DNA of 64,000 nucleotides from an uncultured SAR86 cluster bacterium (lineage in GTDB: Bacteria; Pseudomonadota; Gammaproteobacteria; Magnimaribacterales; AG-339-G14): positions 208,649 through 272,648 of the forward strand of contig CACFWO010000001.1 in assembly GCA_902570035.1 (NCBI GenBank), in the 5' to 3' direction. The translations under genes and the position numbers were made by a program. Under the pieces are notes generated by a model that saw only the letters and a program-made list of their open reading frames with translations, was not told the DNA's origin and did not search any database. Within the stretch, counting starts at the first letter, position 1. Each line of letters starts with the position of its first letter. Of the stretch, positions 27,308 to 37,404 are shown in pieces.

Positions 27308-28633
27308 TTAAGAAAGGTCTTTAACTTCTCCTCTTAAAGAATTCGTGTAAGCATCAAGAATTTTCAAATTTACAAAATCTCCTATTTTGTGATCTTTTGG
27401 CCTGAAATTAACAACTCTATCATTGATGGTTCTAGCTTGAAATTCGCCCGGATCTTTCTTTGATCTTGCAGTGATTAAGCAATTTTGAATAGAACCAACC
27501 ATTTTTCTACTATACCCATATGATAGCTGATTAAGTCTATTTTGTAAGATGTCTAACCTTAATTTTTTTTCTTCTTGAGGCACGCTATCAGGCATCTCAG
27601 AAGCCGGTGTATTTGGTCTGGGAGAATAAATGAAACTATAAGACTCATCAAAACCTACTTCATTTACGATATCCATGGTGGCTTGAAAATCTTCTTCTGA
27701 TTCGTCTGGAAAACCAACTATAAAGTCTGAAGAAAAACTCATATCTGGTCTTACGGATTTGATTCTATCTATCAGATCTAAATATTTCTCTACGGTGTAT
27801 CGTCTTCTCATTAAGTTTAAAATTCTGTCAGACCCGCTTTGAACTGGAAGATGAACATGACTAACAAGCTCAGGCACGCTCCCATAAACTTCCACTAAGT
27901 CATCCTTAAATTCATGAGGATGACTGGTTGTAAATCTAATTCTTTCGATATTTTCTATTTTTGCTACTTCCACAATTAACTTCGCTAAGGATGATTTGTC
28001 ACCATTCTGAAGACCTTTGAAATTATTTACGTTTTGACCTAGTAGGTGAATTTCTCTAGTTCCGTTATCTGCTAAAGCAGAAACTTCATTAAGGATATCA
28101 TCAAAGTTTCTTGATACTTCATTACCTCTAGTGTGTGGAACTACACAAAAAGAACAATATTTATTACATCCCTCCATAACAGAAACAAATGAGGAAGGCT
28201 CTCCATAGTCCGGAGTTGGTATGTGATCAAATTTTTCTATTTTAGGAAATGTAATATCTATCTGAGATTTATCATTTATCTCATTGTTTTTAATCAAATC
28301 AGGAAGTTTATGAAGAGTCTGAGGACCAAAAACTATATCGACTGATGGCGCCCTTTTGATGATTTTTTCACCCTCTTGAGATGCAACACACCCTCCAATC
28401 GCTATTTTTAAATCAGGATTAGAATCTTTTATCTTTTTCCACCTGCCAATTTGATGAAATACTTTTTCTTGAGCTTTTTCTCTTATTGAACAAGTGTTCA
28501 AAATTAGGAGATCTGCTTTTTGCTCAGACTCAGCAAGCTCATAGTCTTCTTCACCTTTAAGAAGATCAAGCATTTTGGCTGAATCGTACTCATTCATCTG
28601 ACAGCCATGCGTTTTAATAAAAACTTTCTTCAT
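27308..28633 (-). CDS. miaB: tRNA-2-methylthio-N6-isopentenyladenosine methylthiotransferase MiaB
   Basis: Radical-SAM enzyme that adds the 2-methylthio group to i6A37 in tRNAs. The N-terminal UPF0004 domain holds three cluster cysteines ([30 protein letters not shown]). The radical-SAM CxxxCxxC is [16 protein letters not shown]. The C-terminal TRAM domain begins near residue 375 ([12 protein letters not shown]). At 441 residues it has the normal length. First gene of the miaB-ybeZ-ybeY-ybeX unit, with orn upstream on the same strand. Confidence 0.96.
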   Translation of the reverse strand: MKKVFIKTHGCQMNEYDSAKMLDLLKGEEDYELAESEQKADLLILNTCSIREKAQEKVFHQIGRWKKIKDSNPDLKIAIGGCVASQEGEKIIKRAPSVDIVFGPQTLHKLPDLIKNNEINDKSQIDITFPKIEKFDHIPTPDYGEPSSFVSVMEGCNKYCSFCVVPHTRGNEVSRNFDDILNEVSALADNGTREIHLLGQNVNNFKGLQNGDKSSLAKLIVEVAKIENIERIRFTTSHPHEFKDDLVEVYGSVPELVSHVHLPVQSGSDRILNLMRRRYTVEKYLDLIDRIKSVRPDMSFSSDFIVGFPDESEEDFQATMDIVNEVGFDESYSFIYSPRPNTPASEMPDSVPQEEKKLRLDILQNRLNQLSYGYSRKMVGSIQNCLITARSKKDPGEFQARTINDRVVNFRPKDHKIGDFVNLKILDAYTNSLRGEVKDLS

Positions 28634-28687
28634 TTCAAATATAAGATTCGCAACTATATAGGCTTGAGAAAAAAAGAAAAGGTCTGA

Positions 28688-29224
28688 TTATTGAGCAAAA
28701 ATATGATCTCTATAAAATCGTAATTCCTCAATTGATTCGAATACATCCGGACGAGCGCGATGAGCAATTTCTTTAGATTTTGGCTTGGTTGCATCAGGCC
28801 TCCATCTTTTTGTGAGTTCCTTAACTGAACTTACATCAATGACGCGATAATGAAAATAGTCTTCTAGTTGAGGCATGTAGAGAGTTAAAAATTTTCTATC
28901 GTGCCAAACGGTATTGCCGCAAAGAGGTGAAACATTTTTACCGACGTGTTGCGATAAAAAATCAAGGGTCATCGCTTCGGCATCTTCTTGAGTTATTACA
29001 CTTCTTTTAACTTCATCAATCAAGCCTGATTTTTTATGATGTTCCTGATTCCATTCATCCATTTGATCAAGAATTTCATTTGGTTGCTTTACAACAAGGT
29101 CAGGTCCTTCAATAATTTCAGTTAAATTTTCATCCGTTACAGCAGTAAAGATCTCAATGATTCTCTCTGAGTTTGGATCCAAACCAGTCATTTCTAGATC
29201 TAGCCATATTAATTTGTTTTCCAT
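28688..29224 (-). CDS. orn: Oligoribonuclease
   Basis: 3'-5' exoribonuclease that finishes degradation of di- to short oligoribonucleotides, including pGpG from c-di-GMP turnover. DEDDh motifs are visible: WLDLEMTGLDP near the N-terminus, the Asp of CGNTVWHDRKFL, and HRARPDVFESIEEL with the catalytic His and Asp. At 178 residues it has the standard length. It diverges from ubiE across a 50-base gap. Confidence 0.95.
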   Translation of the reverse strand: MENKLIWLDLEMTGLDPNSERIIEIFTAVTDENLTEIIEGPDLVVKQPNEILDQMDEWNQEHHKKSGLIDEVKRSVITQEDAEAMTLDFLSQHVGKNVSPLCGNTVWHDRKFLTLYMPQLEDYFHYRVIDVSSVKELTKRWRPDATKPKSKEIAHRARPDVFESIEELRFYRDHIFAQ

Positions 29225-29274
29225 AGAACTAATTTACAATACAGAATGAGTGAAGGTTCGTTACTATAGCAAAT

Positions 29275-30027
29275 ATGGATAAAAACAAAAAAGAATATAC
29301 TGACTTTGGCTATAAAGAAGTGCAAAAGGAAGATAAATCCAAGCTTGTTGGTGAGGTTTTTAGCAGCGTTGCATCAAAATACGACTTTATGAATGATGTC
29401 ATGTCTTTAGGCATCCATAGGCTTTGGAAAAAAGCTGCTATTGAATCCAGCCAAGTTATGCCTGGGAATTCCGTACTTGATGTGGCAGGAGGAACGGGAG
29501 ACCTAGCGATAGAATTTTCAAAAATTGTAGGATCATCCGGGAGTGTCGTTTTATCAGATATCAATGAAGACATGCTTGCGGAGGGAAAAAAGAGAGTTCT
29601 TGATTCAGGAAGGCTAAATGTTGACTTCAAGATTGCTAATGCTGAAGAGTTACCATTTGAAAAAAATTCTTTTGATTGCATCTCAATTGCATTTGGAATA
29701 AGAAACGTTACTGATAAAGATAAGGCTCTAAAAAGCATGTTTCATTGTTTAAAACCCGGAGGGCGTCTTATAGTTTTAGAATTTTCAAAACCTACCTCGA
29801 ATTTATTTTCACAAATCTACGATATTTACTCCTTTAATTTGCTTCCATTGATGGGGAAGTTAATTGCAGATGATGCCGATAGTTATCAGTATCTAGCAGA
29901 GTCAATCAGAAAACATCCAGATCAAGAAACTTTTAAGAAAATGATGCAGTCTGCTGGCTTTTTGGATGCTAGCTATGAAAACCTCACCGGAGGAATTGTT
30001 GCTTTGCACAAAGGAACTAAAACTTAA
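29275..30027 (+). CDS. ubiE: Ubiquinone/menaquinone C-methyltransferase UbiE
   Basis: SAM-dependent C-methyltransferase of ubiquinone synthesis. The family signatures are [18 protein letters not shown], the SAM loop [15 protein letters not shown], and [16 protein letters not shown] followed by [13 protein letters not shown]. At 250 residues it is full length. Its TAA is immediately followed by the ATG of ubiB, with no gap, so the ubiJ gene that separates the two in E. coli is absent here. Confidence 0.96.
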   Translation: MDKNKKEYTDFGYKEVQKEDKSKLVGEVFSSVASKYDFMNDVMSLGIHRLWKKAAIESSQVMPGNSVLDVAGGTGDLAIEFSKIVGSSGSVVLSDINEDMLAEGKKRVLDSGRLNVDFKIANAEELPFEKNSFDCISIAFGIRNVTDKDKALKSMFHCLKPGGRLIVLEFSKPTSNLFSQIYDIYSFNLLPLMGKLIADDADSYQYLAESIRKHPDQETFKKMMQSAGFLDASYENLTGGIVALHKGTKT

Positions 30028-31566
30028 ATGATTTTCATACAGTTCTTTAAGATTATTTTTATTTTTTGGAAATATAGACTCGATCTCTTATTACCTGAAC
30101 TTAATTTAAATCTATTTTTTAAGATTTTGTATGTCATTAATCCATTACGTTTAATTCCTGTTAGAGGAAGTAAGGGAGAGCGATTATTCTCTGCGCTCTT
30201 AGCCGCTGGTCCTGTTTATGTAAAATTAGGTCAGATTTTATCAACTCGGTCAGACTTCTTTGATGATGAAATCATTCATAAGCTCACAAAATTTCAATCC
30301 AATTTACCTACTTTTGACTCAAGGATAGCCGTTAGGATTATTGAGGATGACTTGGGCAAACCAATTGGAGAACTGTTTGAGAGCTTTAAGCGAAAACCTT
30401 TAGCGGCGGCCTCAATTGCCCAAGTCCATGAAGCGGTTCTTTTTTCTGGAGAAGAAGTTGTAGTCAAAGTGATACGCCCAAATATTCAAAAAGAAATCAC
30501 TAAAAACCTTGGTCTAATAAAATTAATTTCAAAATTATTGGATTTGCTTCTTGTTGATGCCCAAAGACTGCAACTGAAAGAATTAGTTCAAGAATATGAA
30601 ATTGTAATTCAAGGAGAAGTAGATTTAAAAAGGGAGTCTGCGAACACACGTTTGACTGCAGAATATTTTGAAAATTCTAACCTGCTATACGTTCCAAAAG
30701 TTTTTTCAAAGCTTTCTGGCAGCCAAACTTTAACGATCGAAAAAATTAAAGGTGTTCCGATAACAGATTTCGAAACATTAGATAGGTTAGAAGTAGATCG
30801 TAAGCTTTTGTCTGAACGAGGAGTTAGCATTTTTTTTAAACAAGTGTTCGAAGATAATTTCTTTCATGCAGATATGCATCCAGGAAATATTTTTGTTGAT
30901 GTAAGCAATCCTAAGTCACCAACTTATATAAACGTAGATTACGCTATATGCGGAAGCTTAAGCGATCAAGAACAATTTTTTATTGGAAAAATGTTATCTG
31001 AAATGTTCTCTCAAAATTTTAAGGCGGTTGCTGAGACCATGATAAGAGCAGGATGGGTTGATAATAAAACCTCACCATTGGAATTAGAGATAACCGTAAG
31101 AACTTTTTTAGAGCCAATAATTGAGAAACCTTTTGATGACATCAATTTTGGTGAAATGCTATTTCAGTTTTTTGATTCAACAAGAAAATATAATCTTTCT
31201 CTTCCGCCTTCGCTATTATTGCTTGAAAAAACACTCATAAACATTGAAGGCTTAGGTAAACAGATTTATCCACAGCTTGATTTATGGGTAACTGCTAAAC
31301 CTTTTATCCAAGAGTGGATTAAGGCTAAATATAATCCGGCTAGAATTTTTAAAAAAATACATGATGATGCTGGATTCTTGATAGAAAAAGCTGTCAATCT
31401 TCCTTCTCAAATCGCTAATTTATTTGATGCTGTAGATAAGATGGAAAATTACACCGCTGAATTACAAGACTTAAGAAAAGAAGTTAAAAAATCTGAAAGA
31501 AGAAGATCTTGGCAATTATTTGCACTATCTTTTCTTTTGATTCTGATAATATTTGCTGTGATATGA
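30028..31566 (+). CDS. ubiB: UbiB family atypical kinase/ATPase for ubiquinone biosynthesis
   Basis: ABC1/ADCK-type protein needed for ubiquinone synthesis, probably by extracting lipid intermediates. The KxGQ motif (YVKLGQILSTRSD), the nucleotide-binding segment AAASIAQVHEAVL with the family's Ala-rich loop, the ExD motif (QGEVDLKRE) and the catalytic HADMHPGNIF are in order. A C-terminal hydrophobic anchor (LFALSFLLILIIFAVI) fits an inner-membrane location. The stop overlaps the hisE start as ATGA. Confidence 0.94.
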   Translation: MIFIQFFKIIFIFWKYRLDLLLPELNLNLFFKILYVINPLRLIPVRGSKGERLFSALLAAGPVYVKLGQILSTRSDFFDDEIIHKLTKFQSNLPTFDSRIAVRIIEDDLGKPIGELFESFKRKPLAAASIAQVHEAVLFSGEEVVVKVIRPNIQKEITKNLGLIKLISKLLDLLLVDAQRLQLKELVQEYEIVIQGEVDLKRESANTRLTAEYFENSNLLYVPKVFSKLSGSQTLTIEKIKGVPITDFETLDRLEVDRKLLSERGVSIFFKQVFEDNFFHADMHPGNIFVDVSNPKSPTYINVDYAICGSLSDQEQFFIGKMLSEMFSQNFKAVAETMIRAGWVDNKTSPLELEITVRTFLEPIIEKPFDDINFGEMLFQFFDSTRKYNLSLPPSLLLLEKTLINIEGLGKQIYPQLDLWVTAKPFIQEWIKAKYNPARIFKKIHDDAGFLIEKAVNLPSQIANLFDAVDKMENYTAELQDLRKEVKKSERRRSWQLFALSFLLILIIFAVI

Positions 31567-31874
31567 AGAAATATTTAGATGATCTTGAAGCGACAATTCA
31601 GGATAGGAAAAACAAGGATCCTAAAGAATCTTATGTTGCTTCCTTGTTTAAGGAAAAAGAGAAAATCATCTCAAAAATTAAAGAGGAGTCAGAGGAATTA
31701 GCAGAAGCTTTCCTCGAAAATGACCCCAGCAGCATAAAACATGAATCTGCAGACCTCTTGTTTCACTTAATGGTATTATTATCGGAGAAAAATATACCTT
31801 TCGATGAAGTTTTATTAGAACTTAAAAAACGAGAAGGAGTATCTGGTCATGAAGAAAAGAAATCGAGGAAATAA
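31563..31874 (+). CDS. hisE: Phosphoribosyl-ATP pyrophosphatase
   Basis: Second step of histidine synthesis. The 103-residue protein starts at ATG 31563 (MKKYLDDLEATIQDRK), overlapping the ubiB stop; an earlier in-frame ATG inside ubiB is not needed. The all-alpha NTP-pyrophosphatase motifs are KIKEESEELAEAFLEND and HESADLLFHLMVLL, supplying the metal-binding Glu and Asp. In other proteobacteria hisI-hisE sits between ubiB and tatA; hisI is not here. Confidence 0.92.
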   Translation: MKKYLDDLEATIQDRKNKDPKESYVASLFKEKEKIISKIKEESEELAEAFLENDPSSIKHESADLLFHLMVLLSEKNIPFDEVLLELKKREGVSGHEEKKSRK

Positions 31875-31877
31875 TTA

Positions 31878-32054
31878 ATGGGTTTTGGTGGCATAAGTAT
31901 TTGGCAGATCTTAATCATTCTTGCAATCATAATTTTGATTTTCGGCACTTCCAGGTTAAAAAATATTGGTTCAGATCTTGGGTCAGCATTCAAAGGATTC
32001 AAAAAAGCTGTAAACGAGGAGCCAACTAAAAAAGAAGATAAAGATAACCAATAA
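31878..32054 (+). CDS. tatA: Sec-independent translocase protein TatA
   Basis: A 58-residue protein with an N-terminal membrane helix ([17 protein letters not shown]), then an amphipathic helix ([20 protein letters not shown]) and a short charged tail, the TatA layout. The [13 protein letters not shown] segment, with the FG-x-x-x-L hinge, is diagnostic. Its TAA overlaps the tatB ATG (TAATG). It forms the pore of the twin-arginine export system with TatBC. Confidence 0.94.
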   Translation: MGFGGISIWQILIILAIIILIFGTSRLKNIGSDLGSAFKGFKKAVNEEPTKKEDKDNQ

Positions 32055-32248
32055 TGTTCTCAATTGGTTTTTTTGAGCTCTTCATAATCTCAATAATAGC
32101 TCTGGTTATATTAGGACCAGAAAGACTTCCGCAGTTCATAAGATGGGTTGAAGAAACCATTAAATCCATTCGTGCAAGTTTTAATAAAACCTCGAAGGAG
32201 ATAAAAGATAGCATCTACGTCGAAGATCATAATAAAAAAAATGATTGA
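32054..32248 (+). CDS. tatB: Sec-independent translocase protein TatB
   Basis: A 64-residue TatB: N-terminal helix [19 protein letters not shown], then the hinge LGPERLPQFIRWVEETIK. The Glu in the membrane helix and the GPERLP motif distinguish TatB from TatA. It is much shorter than E. coli TatB (171 residues), having lost most of the cytoplasmic tail, consistent with genome streamlining. Overlaps tatC by eight bases. Confidence 0.92.
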   Translation: MFSIGFFELFIISIIALVILGPERLPQFIRWVEETIKSIRASFNKTSKEIKDSIYVEDHNKKND

Positions 32249-32969
32249 TCAAGATAAAGATACAAACTATCTCGAACACCTTTCTGTTTTAAGAAAAAGT
32301 ATCATCAAGTTTCTTATATTTTTAGGAATAACTTTTGTTGTTGCAGCTTTCTTTTCTAAAGATATTTTTAATTTTATTTCGGATCCGCTGATCAGCGCTT
32401 TGCCAATAGGATCCAGCCTTATAGCTACTGAGGTTGCTTCGCCTTTTCTTACTCCTCTAAAATTTGCTTTTTATCTAGCATTATTTGTATCAATACCCTT
32501 TCTTATTTATCAGCTCATTAAATTTGCTTCGCCAGGATTGTATTTAGAAGAAAAGATTTATTTCTTTCCTTTGGTTTTAGGTTCTATCCTGCTGTTTTAT
32601 CTGGGAATTACTTTTGCTTACTTTATTATTCTTCCGATTGTTTTCTCTTTCTTTTCAGCCTCAACTCCAGAAAACGTAATGATGATGACGGACATCAATT
32701 TACTTTTATCATTCGTAATCAAAATGTTTTTTGCTTTCGGTTTAGCTTTTGAAATGCCGATAATAATTATTCTGCTTCTTGTATCGAATGCAGTTACGGT
32801 GAGTAAACTTATATCTGCAAGACCTTATGTTTTTTTAGGATGTTTTGTAGTTGGTATGTTACTAACTCCACCAGATGTAATTTCACAGAGTCTGCTTGCA
32901 ATTCCTGCTTGGCTTCTCTATGAATTAGGAATCATTGTCGGTAGAATGCTCATCCGTAATAAGCAATGA
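32241..32969 (+). CDS. tatC: Sec-independent translocase protein TatC
   Basis: Six-helix inner-membrane receptor for twin-arginine signal peptides. The start MIDQDKDTNYLEHLSVLRKSI carries the conserved EHL-x-x-LR motif; SPFLTPLKFAFYLALFVSIPF and the periplasmic FSASTPENV follow, and FGLAFEMPIIIILL contains the membrane Glu. At 242 residues it is normal. Overlaps sppA by four bases. Confidence 0.95.
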   Translation: MIDQDKDTNYLEHLSVLRKSIIKFLIFLGITFVVAAFFSKDIFNFISDPLISALPIGSSLIATEVASPFLTPLKFAFYLALFVSIPFLIYQLIKFASPGLYLEEKIYFFPLVLGSILLFYLGITFAYFIILPIVFSFFSASTPENVMMMTDINLLLSFVIKMFFAFGLAFEMPIIIILLLVSNAVTVSKLISARPYVFLGCFVVGMLLTPPDVISQSLLAIPAWLLYELGIIVGRMLIRNKQ

Positions 32970-34780
32970 ATGCACTCAAGTCAGTTTTTAATTTTTTAGG
33001 CAGATTTTTAACTTCCACAAGGATTGTTGTAACAAACTTGATTACTTTTATTTTTTTAGCGCTCGTTTTTATTGGACTAATCTCGATTTTTATCCCCAAC
33101 GATAGGAGTATTGATAAAGAAGGAAAAGTAGTCATTTTGAACCCTGAAGGTGTCCTGGTGGATCAAGAGGTGCAGTATTCAGACTTCCAATTTTCTTTTA
33201 GTCAAGTTGAACAAATTCAAACCAGAGATCTTATCAAACTTATTCAGTCAATCTCTAAAGACGAAGATATTCCCGCCGTCCTAGTGGATTTTAGTGGTTT
33301 ATCTTATTCTGGACCGACAAATTTAATTGAAATATCTGAGGAAATTCAAAAGCTCAGTGAATTAAAAAGAGTTATCGCATTTTCGGATAGATATACAACT
33401 TCGTCTTACTTAATCGCAGCGCATGCAGATGAAATTTATGTACATCAAGCTGGTGGTTTTGATATTCAGGGAATCGGAGGCTACAGAAGTTATAGTAAAT
33501 CTCTATATGAAAATTTAAAAATGAAAGTCTATAACTATTCTCAAGGTGATTATAAATCAGCTGTAGAAGGACTTACTAGAGATTCAATGTCAGACTTTGA
33601 TAAAAAACAAAGGAAGGCTCTTTATGATCCTATATGGAGTAAGTACAAAGAAATCATTGCCCAAGCAAGAGGTATTTCGAAAGAAAAGGTCCAGAAATTT
33701 GCAGATTCATATTTCGATGCCATTGGTGAAGCCGCTTTCGACAACATAGAAGCAGGAATAGAGCAAAATTATTTAACAGGCGTAAAAAGTTTTCCTGAAT
33801 TTAGAAGCTATATGATTGATGAATTTGGTAAAGACGAATCATCCGATAGAGAAACATACAACTACATTACGTATCAGGAATATTCATCTTCGATGAGAGA
33901 AGACAAAGAAAAATCAGAAAATATAATTTCTATTATCACTGCTGAAGGCGCAATTGTTGAAGGAGAAATTTCGCAAGGCTTTGCAGGATCTGCCGGTATT
34001 GCAAGACAGATCAGAAAAGCTCATGAAGACGGCAAAACTAAAGCTATTGTCTTTAGGGTTAACAGTCCTGGTGGATCAATAATTGCCAGTGAAATCATCA
34101 GAGATGAATTACTTCAGGCTAAAAACAAAGGAAAAAAAGTTGTAGTTTCAATGGGTGACTATGCTGCCTCAGGTGGAGTTTATATTTCCACGCCTGCAGA
34201 TTATATTTTTGCACATCCGACTACAATTACTGGCTCCATAGGAGTTGCTATAGCTTTTCTTACTACTGAGGATTCCCTAGAGTACATCGGTATCAGCAAA
34301 GATGGGGTTCAAACTTCTAAGTTTGCTGGTTGGACTCCTGAATTACCAGTAACGGAAGAATTGGATAATATTTTCAATAATTTAGCTGAAAGAAGCTACC
34401 AAAGATTTCTTGAGGTTGTCTCGGAATCAAGAAAAAAAGATGTTTCTGAAATAAATAAAATTGCTGGTGGCAGAGTTTGGATAGGCACTGATGCGCTTCA
34501 AATAGACATTGTTGATGAACTTGGCGATATAGAAGATGCTATAGGGAAAGCAGCTGCGCTTGCAGAAATTTCTGAATATCAATTGAAATACAGCTCAAGT
34601 GATGTTTCTTTCGTTGAAACAGTTCTTTCCGAAATTTTTGGAAAACTATCCCTTCCATTAGAAAAAATTAAATTTGTTAAAGCTTCTGAATCAATTTATA
34701 AATTTTTAACAGAACTTGCTCCTTTTAATAAGCCCTCAGCTAGTATGATCTGCAAGGTTTGCATCATTGAAACGTCATAA
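32966..34780 (+). CDS. sppA: Signal peptide peptidase SppA, long (67K) type
   Basis: Membrane-anchored serine protease that degrades cleaved signal peptides in the periplasm. The 604-residue, two-repeat form. One N-terminal membrane helix (ITFIFLALVFIGLISIFI). The catalytic Lys197 is in QGDYKSAVEG and the nucleophile Ser402 in GDYAASGGVYIS; the spacing between the two halves matches the E. coli tetrameric enzyme. Position after tatABC suggests a protein-export operon. The 3' end overlaps the nuclease gene by 14 bases. Confidence 0.93.
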   Translation: MNALKSVFNFLGRFLTSTRIVVTNLITFIFLALVFIGLISIFIPNDRSIDKEGKVVILNPEGVLVDQEVQYSDFQFSFSQVEQIQTRDLIKLIQSISKDEDIPAVLVDFSGLSYSGPTNLIEISEEIQKLSELKRVIAFSDRYTTSSYLIAAHADEIYVHQAGGFDIQGIGGYRSYSKSLYENLKMKVYNYSQGDYKSAVEGLTRDSMSDFDKKQRKALYDPIWSKYKEIIAQARGISKEKVQKFADSYFDAIGEAAFDNIEAGIEQNYLTGVKSFPEFRSYMIDEFGKDESSDRETYNYITYQEYSSSMREDKEKSENIISIITAEGAIVEGEISQGFAGSAGIARQIRKAHEDGKTKAIVFRVNSPGGSIIASEIIRDELLQAKNKGKKVVVSMGDYAASGGVYISTPADYIFAHPTTITGSIGVAIAFLTTEDSLEYIGISKDGVQTSKFAGWTPELPVTEELDNIFNNLAERSYQRFLEVVSESRKKDVSEINKIAGGRVWIGTDALQIDIVDELGDIEDAIGKAAALAEISEYQLKYSSSDVSFVETVLSEIFGKLSLPLEKIKFVKASESIYKFLTELAPFNKPSASMICKVCIIETS

Positions 34781-35240
34781 ACTTCATTTTCTTTTTTTAA
34801 CAGTTTTTCTTTCCGCAACTGCTTATGCGGAAATCCTAAATAACTTAGAGGTTGCTTGGGTGGTAGACGGCGACACCGTGCATGCAACCAAGAATGGTCA
34901 ACTATACAAAATAAGATTAACCGAAATAGATGCTCCTGAGAGAGGTCAACCTTTTGGAAAACAATCTACAGATAATTTGAAAGTTTTTCTTAGAAAAGGA
35001 TTTATCGATGTTGATCTAAAGGGCCAAGATATCTACAAAAGACATTTAGGAAGGATTTATGTTGACGGTAAAGACATCAATAAAAAAATGGTCTCAACTG
35101 GAAGTGCTTGGGTTTACGATAAATACGTTACTGACAAGAGTTTTTATATAGAACAGAAGAAAGCCCAAAATAACAAGCTAGGAATTTGGGCTGATGAGGA
35201 AGCCATGCCTCCTTGGGTATGGCGCCAACGAAACAATTAA
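34767..35240 (+). CDS. Secreted thermonuclease (SNase)-family nuclease
   Basis: A 157-residue exported nuclease. The start is TTG at 34767 followed by a signal peptide (KLHFLFLTVFLSATAYA, cleavage near residue 21). The SNase fold motifs are VVDGDTVHA with the metal-binding Asp, RLTEIDAPERGQPFG with Arg and Asp-Ala-Pro-Glu, and a later Arg in KRHLGRIYVDG. Catalytic Arg-Asp-Glu residues all appear present. Periplasmic or extracellular DNA/RNA degradation is the likely role, perhaps nutrient scavenging, which is inference. Confidence 0.87.
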   Translation: MKRHKLHFLFLTVFLSATAYAEILNNLEVAWVVDGDTVHATKNGQLYKIRLTEIDAPERGQPFGKQSTDNLKVFLRKGFIDVDLKGQDIYKRHLGRIYVDGKDINKKMVSTGSAWVYDKYVTDKSFYIEQKKAQNNKLGIWADEEAMPPWVWRQRNN

Positions 35241-36250
35241 TTTTCCAAAGAACTTTCCCATTCTCCTAGAGCAGCTAATTTATTCATTTTAGCCCTGTGA
35301 GAAAAAGTTTCTTGCGCAGCAGTCTCGTTCTCAACATTACCGCTCCAAGCTTTAAGAGCAGCTTGCTGAAGTGCTCTTCCATAAGAAAAACTTAACTTCC
35401 AAGGATTGGATGATATTTTATTCATCTTGTCTAAATGCGCAGTTGAATCAATATCAGACTGCCCACCTGACAAAAAAGTTACTGCAGGCAAATCATCAGA
35501 AAGACTGTTTTGTAAGCACTCCACAGTTTTTTCTGCTACAAGAGAAATGTTCGCTTGCTCACTTGCAGTTGAACCGCTGGTAACCATGTTGGGCTTTAGA
35601 ATTGTTCCTTTGATATTAACTTCATGATCAGTCAAAGAATTAAACAACGTTTCGAGTGCCCTAGATGTAGCTGAGTAACAATCTTCAATTGAATGGGACC
35701 CATCCATGAGAACCTCAGGTTCAACAATTGGAACCATATTGTTGTTTTGAACTATCTTTGCATACTCTGCCAAAGCCTCCATATTTGCCTTAAGACAATC
35801 ATCTGAAGGAAATGAACCGTCTTGTTTTATTACTGCTCTCCACTTAGTAAATTTAGCTCCTAATGAAAAATACTCTGCACATCTTTCATCAAGGCCATCT
35901 AAGCCTTGAGTTAAATTTTCATCTGGCGAAGAGTCAAGTGGCTTAATTCCTTTATCTACTTTTATTCCTGGAAGAGCCCCCTGAGCGAAAATAATATCCG
36001 AAAGCATCGTTCCGTCTTTCGCTTCTTGTCTTAAAGTTTCATCAAAAAGTATCACGCCTCCAATGTTATTTTTCATGCCTTCCGCTCTGAATAATAATTC
36101 TCGATAGTCTCTTCTGTTTTCTTCGGTTGATTCTGTATCAATCGTGTCAAATCTCTTGGTAATTGTGGGCGTACTTTCATCGGCAGCTAAAATTCCCTTA
36201 CCGTCTGAAACTATATGATTAGCAATATCTTCTAAACTTTCAAAATTCAT
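35237..36250 (-). CDS. Class I fructose-bisphosphate aldolase (animal/plant-type)
   Basis: Schiff-base aldolase cleaving fructose 1,6-bisphosphate. Motifs are those of the eukaryotic muscle-type family: GKGILAADESTPTITKRF, GGVILFDETLRQ, KFTKWRAVIK, VPIVEPEVLMDG, and the Schiff-base Lys219 in GTILKPNMVTSG. The usual gammaproteobacterial enzyme is class II FbaA or the archaeal-type FbaB, so this type is notable. 337 residues, close to family length. It overlaps pgk by four bases. Confidence 0.93.
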   Translation of the reverse strand: MNFESLEDIANHIVSDGKGILAADESTPTITKRFDTIDTESTEENRRDYRELLFRAEGMKNNIGGVILFDETLRQEAKDGTMLSDIIFAQGALPGIKVDKGIKPLDSSPDENLTQGLDGLDERCAEYFSLGAKFTKWRAVIKQDGSFPSDDCLKANMEALAEYAKIVQNNNMVPIVEPEVLMDGSHSIEDCYSATSRALETLFNSLTDHEVNIKGTILKPNMVTSGSTASEQANISLVAEKTVECLQNSLSDDLPAVTFLSGGQSDIDSTAHLDKMNKISSNPWKLSFSYGRALQQAALKAWSGNVENETAAQETFSHRAKMNKLAALGEWESSLEN

Positions 36251-37404
36251 ATTTTCTCCTTTAAAGCATCTAGAGAGGGTAATGATCCTTTCTCAATGTA
36301 TTCCAAAAAGGCGCCTCCAGCAGTTGAAGCATATCCTACTTTATCTAATAAGTTTGATTGATTAAAGGCAGTTAAAGTCTCTCCCCCGCCAATAACAGAA
36401 TATGCATCTGATTCAGAAATAACCTTGGCAAGATGCAATGTACCTCTTGAAAATTCTTCTCTTTCAAAAAAACCTAAAGGACCATTCCATAATATAGTTT
36501 TACAACTCGAGATAATGTTATTTAAGTTTTTAATTGAGTTAATACTAACGTCATAAATAATGTCGTCTGGCAATATTCTTTCATAAGTTTTCTCAACAAT
36601 AGACTTATCTTTTTGTTCCACTACAAAGGTATCGGGCAATATTATTTTGTTATTTTTACAAAGATCTTTTACTTCTTCCAAGAAATCATTTTCTACAATC
36701 GATTGACCGATTTCATGTCCTTTTGATTTGTGTAATGTATTAGCTATCCCTCCTCCAACGAAAAGCCAATCAACTTTTTCAAGAAGAGATTCCAGAATAT
36801 TTATTTTTGTTGATATTTTTGAGCCGCCGATGATTCCCAGCATTGGTTTTGATGGGTTATTTAAAATTCCTTCCAGAGAATTTAACTCTTCCTCAACCAA
36901 CCTTCCAACACATGAATCCATAAAATGACTAACTCCTTCAGTGGAACAGTGGCTTCTATGAGCCGATCCAAAAGCATCCATGACAAAAACATCAGCTAAT
37001 TGTGCAAGCTTTTTTGAAAATAACTCATTGTTATCAGTTTCACCTTCAAAAAATCTTACATTTTCTAACATCGAAATCTTTTTTTGATTATCTGAGAAAT
37101 GATCAAGGTTTAAATCATCATGAAAATAAATCTCTTCGGACAATAAAGTGCTCAAGTGTTCTGCAACTTTTTTCAGAGAAAAGTCTTTATCAATCTCTCC
37201 TACTTTTTCAGGTCTGCCTAGATGACTAAGAATTGTTACCGAGCTGGCTTTAGAAAGAACATAGGTTAAAGTTGGCAATGTTCTTAAAATTCTCTCGTCA
37301 TCGCTGACTTTTCCATTCAAATACTTTACGTTGTAATCAAATCTGACTAATATCCTTTTTCCTTGAAGATCAAGATCATCAAGCGTCGGGATCCCGTTGA
37401 TCAT
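36247..37404 (-). CDS. pgk: Phosphoglycerate kinase
   Basis: Makes ATP and 3-phosphoglycerate from 1,3-bisphosphoglycerate. Motifs: [25 protein letters not shown], the substrate-binding [36 protein letters not shown] and the ATP loop [11 protein letters not shown]. 385 residues, full length. It overlaps both neighbours by four bases, between transketolase and aldolase. The gap gene that often sits between tkt and pgk is not in this window. Confidence 0.96.
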   Translation of the reverse strand: MINGIPTLDDLDLQGKRILVRFDYNVKYLNGKVSDDERILRTLPTLTYVLSKASSVTILSHLGRPEKVGEIDKDFSLKKVAEHLSTLLSEEIYFHDDLNLDHFSDNQKKISMLENVRFFEGETDNNELFSKKLAQLADVFVMDAFGSAHRSHCSTEGVSHFMDSCVGRLVEEELNSLEGILNNPSKPMLGIIGGSKISTKINILESLLEKVDWLFVGGGIANTLHKSKGHEIGQSIVENDFLEEVKDLCKNNKIILPDTFVVEQKDKSIVEKTYERILPDDIIYDVSINSIKNLNNIISSCKTILWNGPLGFFEREEFSRGTLHLAKVISESDAYSVIGGGETLTAFNQSNLLDKVGYASTAGGAFLEYIEKGSLPSLDALKEKI

